NCBI GenBank assembly: GCA_947177925.1 | Contig: CAMWWJ010000032.1 | Coordinates: forward strand, 1 to 17,459 | Direction of reading: 5' to 3' | Source of the DNA: an uncultured Lachnospiraceae bacterium | Lineage (GTDB): Bacteria; Bacillota; Clostridia; Lachnospirales; Lachnospiraceae | Length of the DNA: 17,459 nt | Shown: positions 1-7,306 of the stretch, piece by piece | How the letters are laid out: each line of letters begins with the position of its first letter | Numbering within the stretch: the first letter of the stretch is position 1 | Program-made: the position numbers and the translations under genes | Notes under the pieces: generated by a model | Seen by the model: only the letters and a program-made list of their open reading frames with translations | Database searches by the model: none | What the model was told of the DNA's origin: nothing

Positions 1-138
1 AGCCGGCATAGCATATAGTAGTCTTAGGGGCACGCTTTCGCTCTGCAAAGACGCAACAGTACTAACGCACCAAAATACGGTGCGTAAGTGCTGGCGACTT
101 TGCCAAGGCCCATAAGACTACTATATGCTATGCCGGCT
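1..138. repeat. Long hairpin element with 26-bp perfect terminal inverted repeats
   Basis: Bases 1-26 are the exact reverse complement of 113-138. Inside, 45-50 pairs with 98-103, 52-54 with 94-96, and 57-71 with 79-93 (one A/A mismatch and one G/T pair), leaving a 7-base loop at 72-78. The whole segment therefore folds as one nearly continuous hairpin on either strand. No open reading frame of note lies in it. It could be a MITE-like repeat, a structured RNA, or a transcription barrier downstream of pncB. The window begins exactly at the repeat, so it may extend further left. Confidence 0.75.
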
Positions 139-173
139 CCCACTGGGTATCGAAAAGCCGACTGCTGCTTTGG

Positions 174-208
174 AAAGGTCAGCATGTTTTTGATGTGTGC
201 TGTCCTTT
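174..208 (-). terminator. Hairpin just downstream of pncB, possible terminator
   Basis: Bases 174-184 and 198-208 form an 11-bp stem with one mismatch and a 13-base loop, starting 8 bases past the pncB stop codon. On the minus strand it is not followed by a T-run, so it is not a canonical intrinsic terminator. It may instead act together with the long hairpin at 1-138 or protect the 3' end. Confidence 0.35.
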
Positions 209-215
209 GCTGCTT

Positions 216-1670
216 TTAGACTTCACTCATACGATCCAATAATTCGATTTTTGTATCATATAATTTCTTGGATAAATCTACATATACTTTATGGGGATTT
301 ACAAGACGTCTTGTTTCAGGCCAGAGGGTTTCTAATTCCTGTTGGCAGTATTCCCGGATGTCCATTACTTTTGGAGACTGGTAAACACATTCTCCATTTT
401 TGAAAACAGGCACCATCATTTCACGAAGGGTATAAGTACCTGCTGCTAACTTGGTTTTCTTCCATGGCTCCAATGGGTCAAATAAAAGCAGCGGCTGGTT
501 CTCATCAAAGGTTTCATCTACCAGACAAATCAAATCTGCTTTTACTTTGCCGGATTCTTTTTCGTAGACACGGTAAATGGTCTTGTTGCCGGGATTGGTA
601 ACTTTTTCCGAGTTTTCAGAAAGCTTGATTTTGGGAAGGAAGGTGCCGTCCGGCTTCATAACAGCAGCCAGCTTGTACACTCCGCCAAAGGAAGGGCAGT
701 CCTTGGAAGTAATCAGGTGGGTGCCCACGCCCCAGGAGGTAATCTGTGCCCCCTGTACTTTTAAGCTGTCGATTAAATACTCGTCCAAATCATTGGAAGC
801 GGAAATGATTGCATCGGGGAATCCGGCAGCATCCAGCATCTTTCTGGCTTTTTTGGATAAATAAGCAAGGTCGCCGCTGTCTAAGCGAATTCCGTAATTG
901 GCCAGGGGGATTCCAGCCTCTCTCATTTCCTTAAATACCCGGATAGCATTGGGAATGCCGGATTTCAATGTATCGTAAGTGTCTACCAGCAAAAGGCAGG
1001 CATTGGGATATAAGTCCGCATAGGTTTTAAAAGCAGTATATTCATCGGGAAAGCTCATAATCCAGCTATGGGCATGAGTGCCCTTTACAGGCACGTCAAA
1101 AAGCTGGCCTGCAAGCACATTGGAGGTGCCGATACAGCCGCCGATCATAGCCGCTCTTGCCCCATAAGTGCCCGCATCCGGACCCTGGGCACGACGCAGG
1201 CCGAATTCCATGATTCCGTCGCCTCTTGCGGCAAAGCATACACGGGAGGCCTTTGTGGCAATCAGGCTTTGATGATTGATAATGTTTAAAATAGCGGTTT
1301 CCACAAGCTGGGCCTGCATAATCGGTGCGATGACTTTAATCATAGGCTCTCTTGGAAACATGATGCTTCCTTCCGGAATGGCATACACATCTCCGGTAAA
1401 GCGGAAATTATTTAAATATTCCAGGAAATCCTCCTCAAAAATGCCAAGGCTTCCTAAATAATCAATGTCCTCTTTTTCAAAACGAAGATTTTTGATGTAA
1501 TCGATTACCTGTTCCAGCCCGGCAGAAATGGCATAGCCTCCGCCCATGGGATTGTTGCGGAAAAAGGCATCGAAAATTACAGTTTCGTTGTGATCGTTGT
1601 TTTTAAAATAACCCTGCATCATTGTTAACTCATATAAATCCGTCATGAGGGTTAAGTTTTGTCTGTCCAT
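216..1670 (-). CDS. pncB: Nicotinate phosphoribosyltransferase
   Basis: Cytoplasmic enzyme of the Preiss-Handler salvage pathway. It joins nicotinate to PRPP, with ATP hydrolysis, to give nicotinate mononucleotide for NAD synthesis. The 484-residue protein has the usual length of the long bacterial NAPRTase form. Visible family signatures are TDLYELTM at residues 10-17, EFGLRRAQGPDAG at 155-167, GTHAHSW at 197-203 (the region of the His that is phosphorylated in this family) and RLDSGDLA at 262-269. The ATG is supported by a GGAGG at 1678-1682, 7 bases upstream. The gene lies on the same strand as the MFS transporter but has its own consensus promoter in the 139-base gap, so it can be expressed alone. 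The family call is secure. Confidence 0.96.
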   Translation of the reverse strand: MDRQNLTLMTDLYELTMMQGYFKNNDHNETVIFDAFFRNNPMGGGYAISAGLEQVIDYIKNLRFEKEDIDYLGSLGIFEEDFLEYLNNFRFTGDVYAIPEGSIMFPREPMIKVIAPIMQAQLVETAILNIINHQSLIATKASRVCFAARGDGIMEFGLRRAQGPDAGTYGARAAMIGGCIGTSNVLAGQLFDVPVKGTHAHSWIMSFPDEYTAFKTYADLYPNACLLLVDTYDTLKSGIPNAIRVFKEMREAGIPLANYGIRLDSGDLAYLSKKARKMLDAAGFPDAIISASNDLDEYLIDSLKVQGAQITSWGVGTHLITSKDCPSFGGVYKLAAVMKPDGTFLPKIKLSENSEKVTNPGNKTIYRVYEKESGKVKADLICLVDETFDENQPLLLFDPLEPWKKTKLAAGTYTLREMMVPVFKNGECVYQSPKVMDIREYCQQELETLWPETRRLVNPHKVYVDLSKKLYDTKIELLDRMSEV

Positions 1671-1708
1671 TGTTTTTCCTCCGTTTATTTGGTTTCTTAT
1701 CTAATTTT

Positions 1709-1737
1709 AATATAGTACCGGCCACAAAAGCTGTCAA
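1709..1737 (-). promoter_or_regulatory. pncB promoter
   Basis: On the minus strand, TTGACA (1732-1737) and TATATT (1709-1714) are separated by exactly 17 bases, an almost perfect sigma-A promoter. Transcription would start near 1702, giving a short leader of about 30 bases to the pncB ATG. The -35 box is part of TGTC-2-GACA arms at 1732-1735 and 1738-1741, which could be an operator for an NAD-responsive repressor, but that is speculative. Confidence 0.85.
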
Positions 1738-1809
1738 GACAAATGACAAGTCAGCCGCAGAAATCAATTTTCAGATATAGGTGGCGAGACGGGTTCCGGA
1801 CAGGACAGC

Positions 1810-3039
1810 CTAATATTTCTCCGATTTGCACAGGAAAAATAAGCCAAGGATAAACAGTATAATCAGAGAAAGCACGCCATATTTTGAGCTGCCCAATACA
1901 AGGGCGCAGAGTGATATGATCAGGGGACCGAAAAAGTCTGCAAATTTTCCGAAGATATCAAAAAAACCAAAATATTCGCTGGCCTCTTTTTTGGGAACCA
2001 TCTTGCCGAACTGGGAGCGGGAAAGCGCCTGGATGCCCCCCTGACAGATACCAACCGCTACTGCAAGAATCCAGAATTCCAGCTCCGTATCAAGCCCATA
2101 TCCAAAGCCACAGATACAGCAGTAAAGCAGGATAAGCACTTTGATTACTTTCATGGAGCCGAATTTTTCCGCTATAGAGCTGCTTAAAATGGCAAAGGGG
2201 AATGCCACGAACTGGGTTAAGAGCAGCGCCAGGATCATTTGGGTATTATCAATGCCAACTTCACTTCCATAGGTAGTTGCCATGGAAATGATCGTATAAA
2301 CACCGTCTATATAGAAAAAGTATCCGATAATGAAATACAGAATCTTCTTATCCCGTTTCAGCTTTGCAAAGGTAATGCCAAGACGACGGAAGCTGTGCCT
2401 TATGACATTTTTCTTTGGCTTTAAGAAATGTGTCTGCTTTACATTTTTAAATAAGGGAATGGATAAAAGCAACCACCAGACAATCGTAATCATAAAAGAA
2501 ATCCGGGTAGCCCAAATAGTGGACAGCCCAAATGGAGTGGTCAATATAAGCAGGATGCCGATAATAAAGGGAATACAGCTTCCGATATACCCAAAGGCAT
2601 ACCCAAAGGAAGAGACCCTGTCCATCCTTTCATTAGCGGAAACATCCACCAGCATAGCATCGTAAAAGATATTGCAGGCGGAATATCCCAGCCTTGACAG
2701 GATAAAAAAGAATAAAAAGCTGCCCCATCCGGGAGCAAAAGTGAACGCAACAGCCCCCAGGATTCCCATTGCCAGAAAGCCTCCGAAGATTTTCTTCTTC
2801 ATGGCCTTATAATCCGCCAAAGCTCCTAAAACCGGAGAGAGGATGGCTAAAATCAGAAGGGCTATAGAAGTGGAGGTGCCCCAGATGGAAGTAGAATGCT
2901 CCGCACTGATGCCGGCGCTTTCCGTAAGCCCTCTGAAATAAATGGGAATGGTAGCGGTTAGGATTAAAATAAATGCGGAATTGGCAACATCATATAAAAT
3001 CCAGCTTTTTTCTGCTTTTGTAAATTTCTTTGTGTCCAT
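1810..3039 (-). CDS. MFS transporter, UMF1 (Atg22-like) family
   Basis: Polytopic membrane protein of 409 residues with about 12 hydrophobic segments, i.e. major facilitator size. The N-terminal KSWILYDVANSAF is the hallmark opening of UMF1 transporters. A motif-A-like loop (GALADYKAMKKK) follows TM2. The segment GGIQALSRSQFGKMVPKKEASEYFGFFD-type in the second half is also typical of the family; it spans roughly residues 320-350. The substrate is unknown. The frame is open to 3165, but I start at the ATG at 3037-3039. The protein begins MDTKKFTKAEKSW as homologues do, and an AAGGA lies about 11 bases upstream. The extra 42 residues look like leader sequence. Transcription probably comes from the extended -10 element near 3210. 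Confidence 0.9.
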   Translation of the reverse strand: MDTKKFTKAEKSWILYDVANSAFILILTATIPIYFRGLTESAGISAEHSTSIWGTSTSIALLILAILSPVLGALADYKAMKKKIFGGFLAMGILGAVAFTFAPGWGSFLFFFILSRLGYSACNIFYDAMLVDVSANERMDRVSSFGYAFGYIGSCIPFIIGILLILTTPFGLSTIWATRISFMITIVWWLLLSIPLFKNVKQTHFLKPKKNVIRHSFRRLGITFAKLKRDKKILYFIIGYFFYIDGVYTIISMATTYGSEVGIDNTQMILALLLTQFVAFPFAILSSSIAEKFGSMKVIKVLILLYCCICGFGYGLDTELEFWILAVAVGICQGGIQALSRSQFGKMVPKKEASEYFGFFDIFGKFADFFGPLIISLCALVLGSSKYGVLSLIILFILGLFFLCKSEKY

Positions 3040-3363
3040 ATGCAGTGATTCCTTTCGGGAAGCGGGGCTTCCGGGATTATTTTTGTATGGTGCATAATGC
3101 ATAAGTGATAGAAAGTAAATGCAGTATACTGACATAGATTCCATGCCGGAATGCATTGAGATCATATGATATTAGTATATGCAGATTTGAGAAGTGTTTG
3201 CATAGGTTGATTATAACATTTGGTGGGGGAAATAGCTATAGGATTTCGGTAGTTATGCTGGAAGGAATTTTAAGAATTAAGAAATTGATATACTCATGTA
3301 TGAAAAGGGAATAGTCGCTTTGAATGCAGATATAAAAATGTGGCAAAAACCGAACAAAGTTGA
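3040..3363. other. Divergent intergenic region between MFS gene and toxin locus
   Basis: No gene is supported here. On the minus strand it holds the MFS promoter and a leader of about 165 bases. Just upstream of the MFS ribosome binding site is a 6-bp hairpin (GGAAGC/GCTTCC, roughly 3057-3071) that could influence translation. The rest is AT-rich and featureless to me. Confidence 0.5.
3210..3218 (-). promoter_or_regulatory. Extended -10 promoter element for the MFS gene
   Basis: On the minus strand TGTTATAAT is a perfect TG-N extended -10 box. No good -35 hexamer lies 16-18 bases upstream, which is tolerated when TGN is present. The predicted start is near 3203. Confidence 0.5.
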
Positions 3364-3392
3364 TTGAAATTTTGCTCTATTGATGATATGAT
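3364..3392 (+). promoter_or_regulatory. Promoter of the holin-like toxin mRNA
   Basis: TTGAAA at 3364-3369 and TATGAT at 3387-3392 are separated by 17 bases. The predicted start near 3399 leaves a leader of about 100 bases before the toxin ATG. The same TTG also opens a longer in-frame ORF, but a promoter explains it better. Confidence 0.7.
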
Positions 3393-3398
3393 TATAGA

Positions 3399-3498
3399 CA
3401 TGGCGAAAGCCATTAGGAGAGTACCCATGACAGGGTGGCTGCCTCCCGAGCCGGTAGCCCTGGCTTGCCAGGAGTACATAGGAAGGGAGGTGCGTGAT
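3399..3498 (+). promoter_or_regulatory. Structured 5' leader of the toxin mRNA with hidden ribosome binding site
   Basis: Three structural elements are visible. ATGGC-GAAA-GCCAT (about 3400-3413) is a hairpin with a GNRA loop. CCTGG-CTTG-CCAGG (3459-3472) is a hairpin with a CUUG tetraloop. CCTCCC at 3442-3447 is exactly complementary to GGGAGG at 3485-3490, the toxin ribosome binding site, with two more wobble pairs outward. Such masking of the Shine-Dalgarno sequence is typical of type I toxin mRNAs. The fold was drawn by eye and not computed. Confidence 0.55.
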
Positions 3499-3618
3499 AT
3501 GACGGCTGCGGATATTATTTTGATATTCATAGGGATAATCGGGTTGCTGATTTCCTTTGGAAGTTTGATTGTTGCGTTTCTGACCTTTCTCGATAAGAGA
3601 AATAGTAAGAAGAAATAA
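3499..3618 (+). CDS. Putative holin-like type I toxin peptide (39 aa)
   Basis: A 39-residue peptide, MTAADIILIFIGIIGLLISF and onward, with one hydrophobic helix (about residues 5-30) and a short basic tail ending LDKRNSKKK. This is the architecture of the Firmicutes putative holin-like toxins (Pfam Hol_Tox family), membrane peptides of type I toxin-antitoxin loci. The ATG at 3499 has a GGGAGG 8 bases upstream. The frame is open upstream to a TTG at 3364, but that extension runs through the promoter and leader and reads like non-coding sequence. The gene has its own promoter. An antisense RNA from the opposite strand overlaps its stop codon and 3' UTR. Toxicity is inferred from the family only. 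Confidence 0.82.
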   Translation: MTAADIILIFIGIIGLLISFGSLIVAFLTFLDKRNSKKK

Positions 3619-3651
3619 AAAATGCCTATCCTGTCTACCCCCAGGATAGGC
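3617..3651 (-). terminator. Intrinsic terminator of the antisense antitoxin RNA
   Basis: A perfect 10-bp stem (3624-3633 with 3642-3651) has an 8-base loop. On the minus strand it is followed by A and then six T (3622-3617). The T-run overlaps the toxin stop codon at 3616-3618. In the plus direction there is no T-run, so it should stop only the antisense RNA. Confidence 0.82.
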
Positions 3652-3683
3652 GGTGTCCGTAAGGACATTTGACCTGCTCGAGG

Positions 3684-3713
3684 GGCATCCACCTTTGGAG
3701 TGGGTGCCTTCCT
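3684..3713 (+). terminator. Probable terminator of the toxin mRNA
   Basis: A 9-bp stem (3684-3692 with 3700-3708, one G-T pair) has a 7-base loop. It is followed on the plus strand by a pyrimidine-rich TTCCTTATCTC tail. The tail is weaker than a classic T-run. Termination here would make the toxin 3' UTR cover the whole antisense RNA. Confidence 0.5.
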
Positions 3714-3720
3714 TATCTCA

Positions 3721-3749
3721 AATATAACATAAGGGGCAAGGAAATGCAA
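3721..3749 (-). promoter_or_regulatory. Promoter of the antisense antitoxin RNA
   Basis: On the minus strand TTGCAT (3744-3749) and TATATT (3721-3726) are 17 bases apart, and the -10 is preceded by TGT, giving an extended -10. Start predicted near 3714. By eye it looks at least as strong as the toxin promoter, as expected for an antitoxin made in excess. Confidence 0.7.
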
Positions 3750-3788
3750 TAACTATTTTCAAAGTTTCAAAACCTTCCCCAAAACCTC

Positions 3789-3818
3789 TTGACATCCCCC
3801 AATTCCAAGTGCTAAATT
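3789..3818 (+). promoter_or_regulatory. ileS: Promoter of the ileS T-box transcript
   Basis: TTGACA at 3789-3794 and TAAATT at 3813-3818 are 18 bases apart. Transcription would begin near 3825, about 40 bases before T-box stem I. Confidence 0.65.
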
Positions 3819-3866
3819 ATAAATAATCATAAAAATATATACAAATCATATAGAAAAAACCATGAC

Positions 3867-4113
3867 GAAGACAGTACGCAATGTATGAAAATCAAAGCGA
3901 GCCGGAGAGGGTGGAAGCCCGGTATGAGTAGCACTTTGCGGAAAATCACTTCTGAGTTTCAGACTGAAAGCAGACCATGCCAAAGGCAGCAGGCAGATAA
4001 GTAGGGACTGACGGTACTCCTCCGTTAAAGGGAACGCATATGATAGTATGCTGTAACAGGTGGTAACACGGGAATTTTGGCCTCGTCCTTTTACAGGGAC
4101 GGGGCTCTTTTAA
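3867..4113 (+). promoter_or_regulatory. T-box riboswitch, isoleucine (AUC specifier)
   Basis: Stem I starts with GAAG (3867-3870), which pairs with CTTC (3949-3952); CGCAA (3877-3881) pairs with TTGCG (3936-3940). The internal loop between these helices carries AGTA (3873-3876) on the 5' side. On the 3' side is GAAAATCA, placing ATC (3945-3947), an Ile codon, at the specifier position. The T-box antiterminator sequence, with TGGT at 4061-4064 for pairing to the tRNA NCCA end, lies at about 4058-4071, just before the terminator at 4081-4111. Uncharged tRNA-Ile would stabilise the antiterminator and switch on ileS. Specifier, downstream gene and layout all agree. Confidence 0.93.
4081..4111 (+). 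terminator. Conditional T-box terminator
   Basis: An 8-bp stem (4081-4088 with 4097-4104, one G-T pair) is followed by CTCTTTT. Its 5' arm lies directly after the T-box sequence, as needed for a mutually exclusive antiterminator. Confidence 0.85.
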
Positions 4114-4136
4114 TAGAAAAAGAAAGGAAGAAAGCA

Positions 4137-7100
4137 ATGTATCAGAAAGTATCAACCAACCTTAACTTTGTGGAGCGGGAAAAGGAAACGGAAAAATTCT
4201 GGCGGGAAAATAACATTTTCCAAAAGAGCATGGACAATAGAAAAGGAGGAGAGACCTATACCTTTTATGACGGGCCGCCTACCGCAAACGGAAAGCCCCA
4301 TATCGGACATGTGCTTACCCGTGTCATAAAGGATATGATACCAAGATACCGTACCATGAAAGGCTGTATGGTGCCAAGAAAGGCAGGCTGGGATACCCAC
4401 GGGCTTCCTGTGGAGCTGGAAGTGGAAAAGCTGTTAGGCTTGGATGGCAAGGAGCAGATTGAAGAATATGGTCTGGACCCCTTTATTTCCAAATGTAAGG
4501 AAAGCGTTTGGAAATACAAAGGAATGTGGGAGGACTTTTCCGGCACCGTTGGATTCTGGGCGGATATGGACGATCCCTATGTGACGTATCATGACGATTT
4601 CATTGAATCAGAATGGTGGGCTTTAAAAGAAATATGGGATAAGGAGCTTTTGTACAAGGGCTTTAAAATCGTACCCTATTGTCCAAGATGCGGAACCCCT
4701 CTTTCTTCCCATGAAGTTGCCCAGGGCTACAAGTCCGTAAAGGAACGCTCTGCAACTGTTCGGTTTAAAATAAAAGGAGAGGACGCTTATTTCCTGGCAT
4801 GGACCACTACACCATGGACCCTGCCAAGCAATGTGGCGCTTTGTGTAAATCCGGATGAATCCTATTGCAGAGTCAAGGCAGCCGATGGATATACGTATAT
4901 TATGGCAGAGGCTCTTTTGGATAATGTACTTGGAAAGCTGGCAGAAGAAGGAAAGCCGGCATATGAAATCATAGAAACATATATCGGTAAGGACTTAGAG
5001 CATAAGGAGTATGAGCCTTTATTTGAAGGCGCTGCCATGATGGCGGAAAAACAGCATAAAAAAGCCCATTTTGTAACCTGTGACGGATATGTTACCCTGA
5101 CAGACGGTACTGGAATCGTTCATATTGCACCTGCTTTTGGTGAGGATGATGCCCAGGTAGGACGCAGATATGATCTGCCTTTTGTCCAGTTTGTAGACGA
5201 AAAGGGAGAAATGACAAAAGAAACGCCATACGAAGGGCTGTTTGTAAAGGATGCAGATCCGAAGATTTTAGTGGATTTGGATAAGGAAGGGAAATTATTT
5301 GAGGCTCCTAAGTTTGAGCATGATTATCCCTTCTGCTGGAGATGTGATACACCGCTTATTTACTATGCAAGAGAATCCTGGTTTATCAAAATGACTGCGG
5401 TAAGGGATGATCTGGTAAGAAATAATAAGACCGTAAACTGGATTCCGGAATCCATTGGCGAGGGCCGTTTTGGAAACTGGCTGGAAAATATTCAGGACTG
5501 GGGAGTTTCCCGTAACCGCTACTGGGGCACCCCTTTGAATATTTGGGAATGCGAAGGCTGTGGCCATATGGAATCCATCGGAAGCAGAGAGCAGTTAAAG
5601 GAAATGAGTGGCAATGAGAAGGCTCTTACTGTGGAGCTTCACAGACCTTATATTGATGAAATCACCATTACCTGCCCGGAATGCGGCAAGACTATGAAAA
5701 GAGTTCCTGAAGTAATCGACTGCTGGTTTGATTCCGGGGCAATGCCTTTTGCACAGCACCACTATCCATTTGAAAATAAAGAATTATTTGAGTCCCAGTT
5801 CCCTGCACAGTTTATTTCCGAGGCAGTGGACCAGACCCGTGGATGGTTCTATTCCCTCATGGCGGAATCTACCCTGCTGTTTAACAAGGCTCCTTATGAA
5901 AACGTCATTGTATTGGGACTGGTACAGGATGAGAACGGACAGAAGATGTCCAAGTCCAAAGGAAATGCAGTGGATCCCTTTGATGCGCTGGAAACCTATG
6001 GGGCAGATGCTATCCGCTGGTATTTTTACATTAACTCCGCACCATGGCTTCCAAACCGTTTCCATGGAAAGGTAGTTCAGGAGGGACAGCGGAAGTTTAT
6101 GGGCACCCTTTGGAACACTTATGCATTCTTTGTGCTGTATGCCAACATTGATAATTTTGACGCAACCAAATACACATTGGAATATGACAAACTTTCTGTT
6201 ATGGATAAGTGGTTGTTATCCAAATTGAATACTCTGATTACCCAGGTGGATACCAATCTGGACAATTACCGAATCCCGGAAACCGCAAGGGCATTACAGG
6301 AATTTGTAGATGATATGAGCAACTGGTATGTAAGAAGAAGCCGTGAGCGTTTCTGGGCAAAGGGTATGGAACAGGATAAGATCAATGCTTATATGACTTT
6401 ATATACGGCACTTGTTACCGTGTCCAAGCTGGCAGCGCCCATGATTCCCTTTATGACGGAAGATATATACAGAAACCTTGTGTGCTCCATTGATAAGAAT
6501 GCGCCGGAAAGCGTGCATTTGTGCGATTTCCCTGTAGCGGATGCCGCTTTTGTGGATCAACAGTTAGAGGCGGATATGGATGCGGTATTAAAAACAGTGG
6601 TACTTGGCCGTGCCTGCAGAAATGGCGCGAACATCAAGAACCGCCAGCCCATTGCTTCTATGTTCATAAAAGCAGATTTTGCATTAAGCGACTTCTATAA
6701 AGAAATCATTGAGGAAGAGTTAAATGTAAAAGATGTAATTTTTACGGAGGATGTAAGGGAATTTACCACCTATAAGTTCAAGCCCCAGTTAAAGACGGTA
6801 GGCCCCAAATACGGAAAGCAGTTAGGCGGAATCCAGAAAAAGCTTGCAGATATTGACGGCAATGTAGCAATGGATCAGCTAAAGGCGGAAGGCGCACTGA
6901 AGTTTGAAGTAGATGGTGTGGAGGTTTCTCTCACAGAAGAAGACCTTTTGATTGAAATGATACAAAAAGAAGGCTATGCAACAGAAGCCGACAACAGCAT
7001 TACGGTAGTGCTTGATACCAACCTGACGGAAGAATTGATTGAGGAAGGCTTTGTATTCGAGGTCATCAGTAAGATCCAGACTATGAGAAAAGAAGCGGAT

Positions 7101-7292
7101 TTTGAAGTAATGGATCATATCAAGGTGGCGGTTAGTGGAAATGACAAAATTGCGGAAATCGTAAAGAAAAACGAAGCCGTCATTGCAGCCAAGGTATTGG
7201 CGGATGAAATCGGAGAAAATCAAAACTTTGCAATTGCAAAGGACTGGAATGTGAACGGGGAAGCAGTTAACATTTCTCTGGAAAAAATATAA
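4137..7292 (+). CDS. ileS: Isoleucyl-tRNA synthetase, type 2 (long form)
   Basis: Class I aminoacyl-tRNA synthetase charging tRNA-Ile in the cytoplasm, 1051 residues. HIGH is at residues 55-58 inside GPPTANGKPHIGHVLTR, and KMSKS at 603-607. Between them lies the CP1 editing region with TTPWTLPSN, together with cysteine-pair segments (CPRCGTPLSSHE, CWRCDTPL). The wording around HIGH and the length above 1000 residues match IleRS type 2, the eukaryote-like form often little affected by mupirocin, rather than the roughly 920-residue type 1. The open frame reaches back to 4077 through the T-box terminator. The ATG at 4137 is preferred because AAGGAAG precedes it and MYQKVSTNLNF is the expected N-terminus. 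The T-box upstream confirms isoleucine. glgP follows after 14 bases. Confidence 0.97.
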   Translation: MYQKVSTNLNFVEREKETEKFWRENNIFQKSMDNRKGGETYTFYDGPPTANGKPHIGHVLTRVIKDMIPRYRTMKGCMVPRKAGWDTHGLPVELEVEKLLGLDGKEQIEEYGLDPFISKCKESVWKYKGMWEDFSGTVGFWADMDDPYVTYHDDFIESEWWALKEIWDKELLYKGFKIVPYCPRCGTPLSSHEVAQGYKSVKERSATVRFKIKGEDAYFLAWTTTPWTLPSNVALCVNPDESYCRVKAADGYTYIMAEALLDNVLGKLAEEGKPAYEIIETYIGKDLEHKEYEPLFEGAAMMAEKQHKKAHFVTCDGYVTLTDGTGIVHIAPAFGEDDAQVGRRYDLPFVQFVDEKGEMTKETPYEGLFVKDADPKILVDLDKEGKLFEAPKFEHDYPFCWRCDTPLIYYARESWFIKMTAVRDDLVRNNKTVNWIPESIGEGRFGNWLENIQDWGVSRNRYWGTPLNIWECEGCGHMESIGSREQLKEMSGNEKALTVELHRPYIDEITITCPECGKTMKRVPEVIDCWFDSGAMPFAQHHYPFENKELFESQFPAQFISEAVDQTRGWFYSLMAESTLLFNKAPYENVIVLGLVQDENGQKMSKSKGNAVDPFDALETYGADAIRWYFYINSAPWLPNRFHGKVVQEGQRKFMGTLWNTYAFFVLYANIDNFDATKYTLEYDKLSVMDKWLLSKLNTLITQVDTNLDNYRIPETARALQEFVDDMSNWYVRRSRERFWAKGMEQDKINAYMTLYTALVTVSKLAAPMIPFMTEDIYRNLVCSIDKNAPESVHLCDFPVADAAFVDQQLEADMDAVLKTVVLGRACRNGANIKNRQPIASMFIKADFALSDFYKEIIEEELNVKDVIFTEDVREFTTYKFKPQLKTVGPKYGKQLGGIQKKLADIDGNVAMDQLKAEGALKFEVDGVEVSLTEEDLLIEMIQKEGYATEADNSITVVLDTNLTEELIEEGFVFEVISKIQTMRKEADFEVMDHIKVAVSGNDKIAEIVKKNEAVIAAKVLADEIGENQNFAIAKDWNVNGEAVNISLEKI

Positions 7293-7306
7293 AACAGGAG
7301 GCAATT

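Larger units (their letters stand above)
3615..3714 (-). ncRNA. Antisense antitoxin RNA of the type I locus
   Basis: A minus-strand RNA of about 100 bases is predicted from a promoter at 3721-3749 to an intrinsic terminator at 3617-3651. It is fully complementary to the 3' UTR and last codon(s) of the toxin mRNA. It contains three hairpins: the complement of 3684-3708, a 5-bp stem around 3654-3667, and the terminator stem. This convergent layout with 3' overlap is the one known for TxpA/RatA- and BsrG/SR4-type systems. Expression is inferred from signals only. Confidence 0.7.

Noticed and set aside
1..138. tRNA, rRNA fragment or CRISPR repeat at the left edge
   Set aside because: The structure is one long stem with no cloverleaf, and there is no regularly spaced direct repeat.
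3040..3165. 42-residue N-terminal extension of the MFS transporter
   Set aside because: The extension is not hydrophobic or transporter-like. The internal ATG at 3037-3039 gives the N-terminus usual for UMF1 proteins and has a nearby AAGGA.
3364..3498. N-terminal 45-codon extension of the holin-like peptide (84 residues from a TTG)
   Set aside because: The TTG is the -35 box of a good promoter, the segment has strong RNA structure, and a textbook ribosome binding site with ATG occurs at 3499. The peptide from there has the family length.
3294..3749. 151-residue minus-strand frame across the toxin locus
   Set aside because: It is antisense to the toxin gene and runs through promoters and terminators on both strands; its composition is that of a shadow frame.
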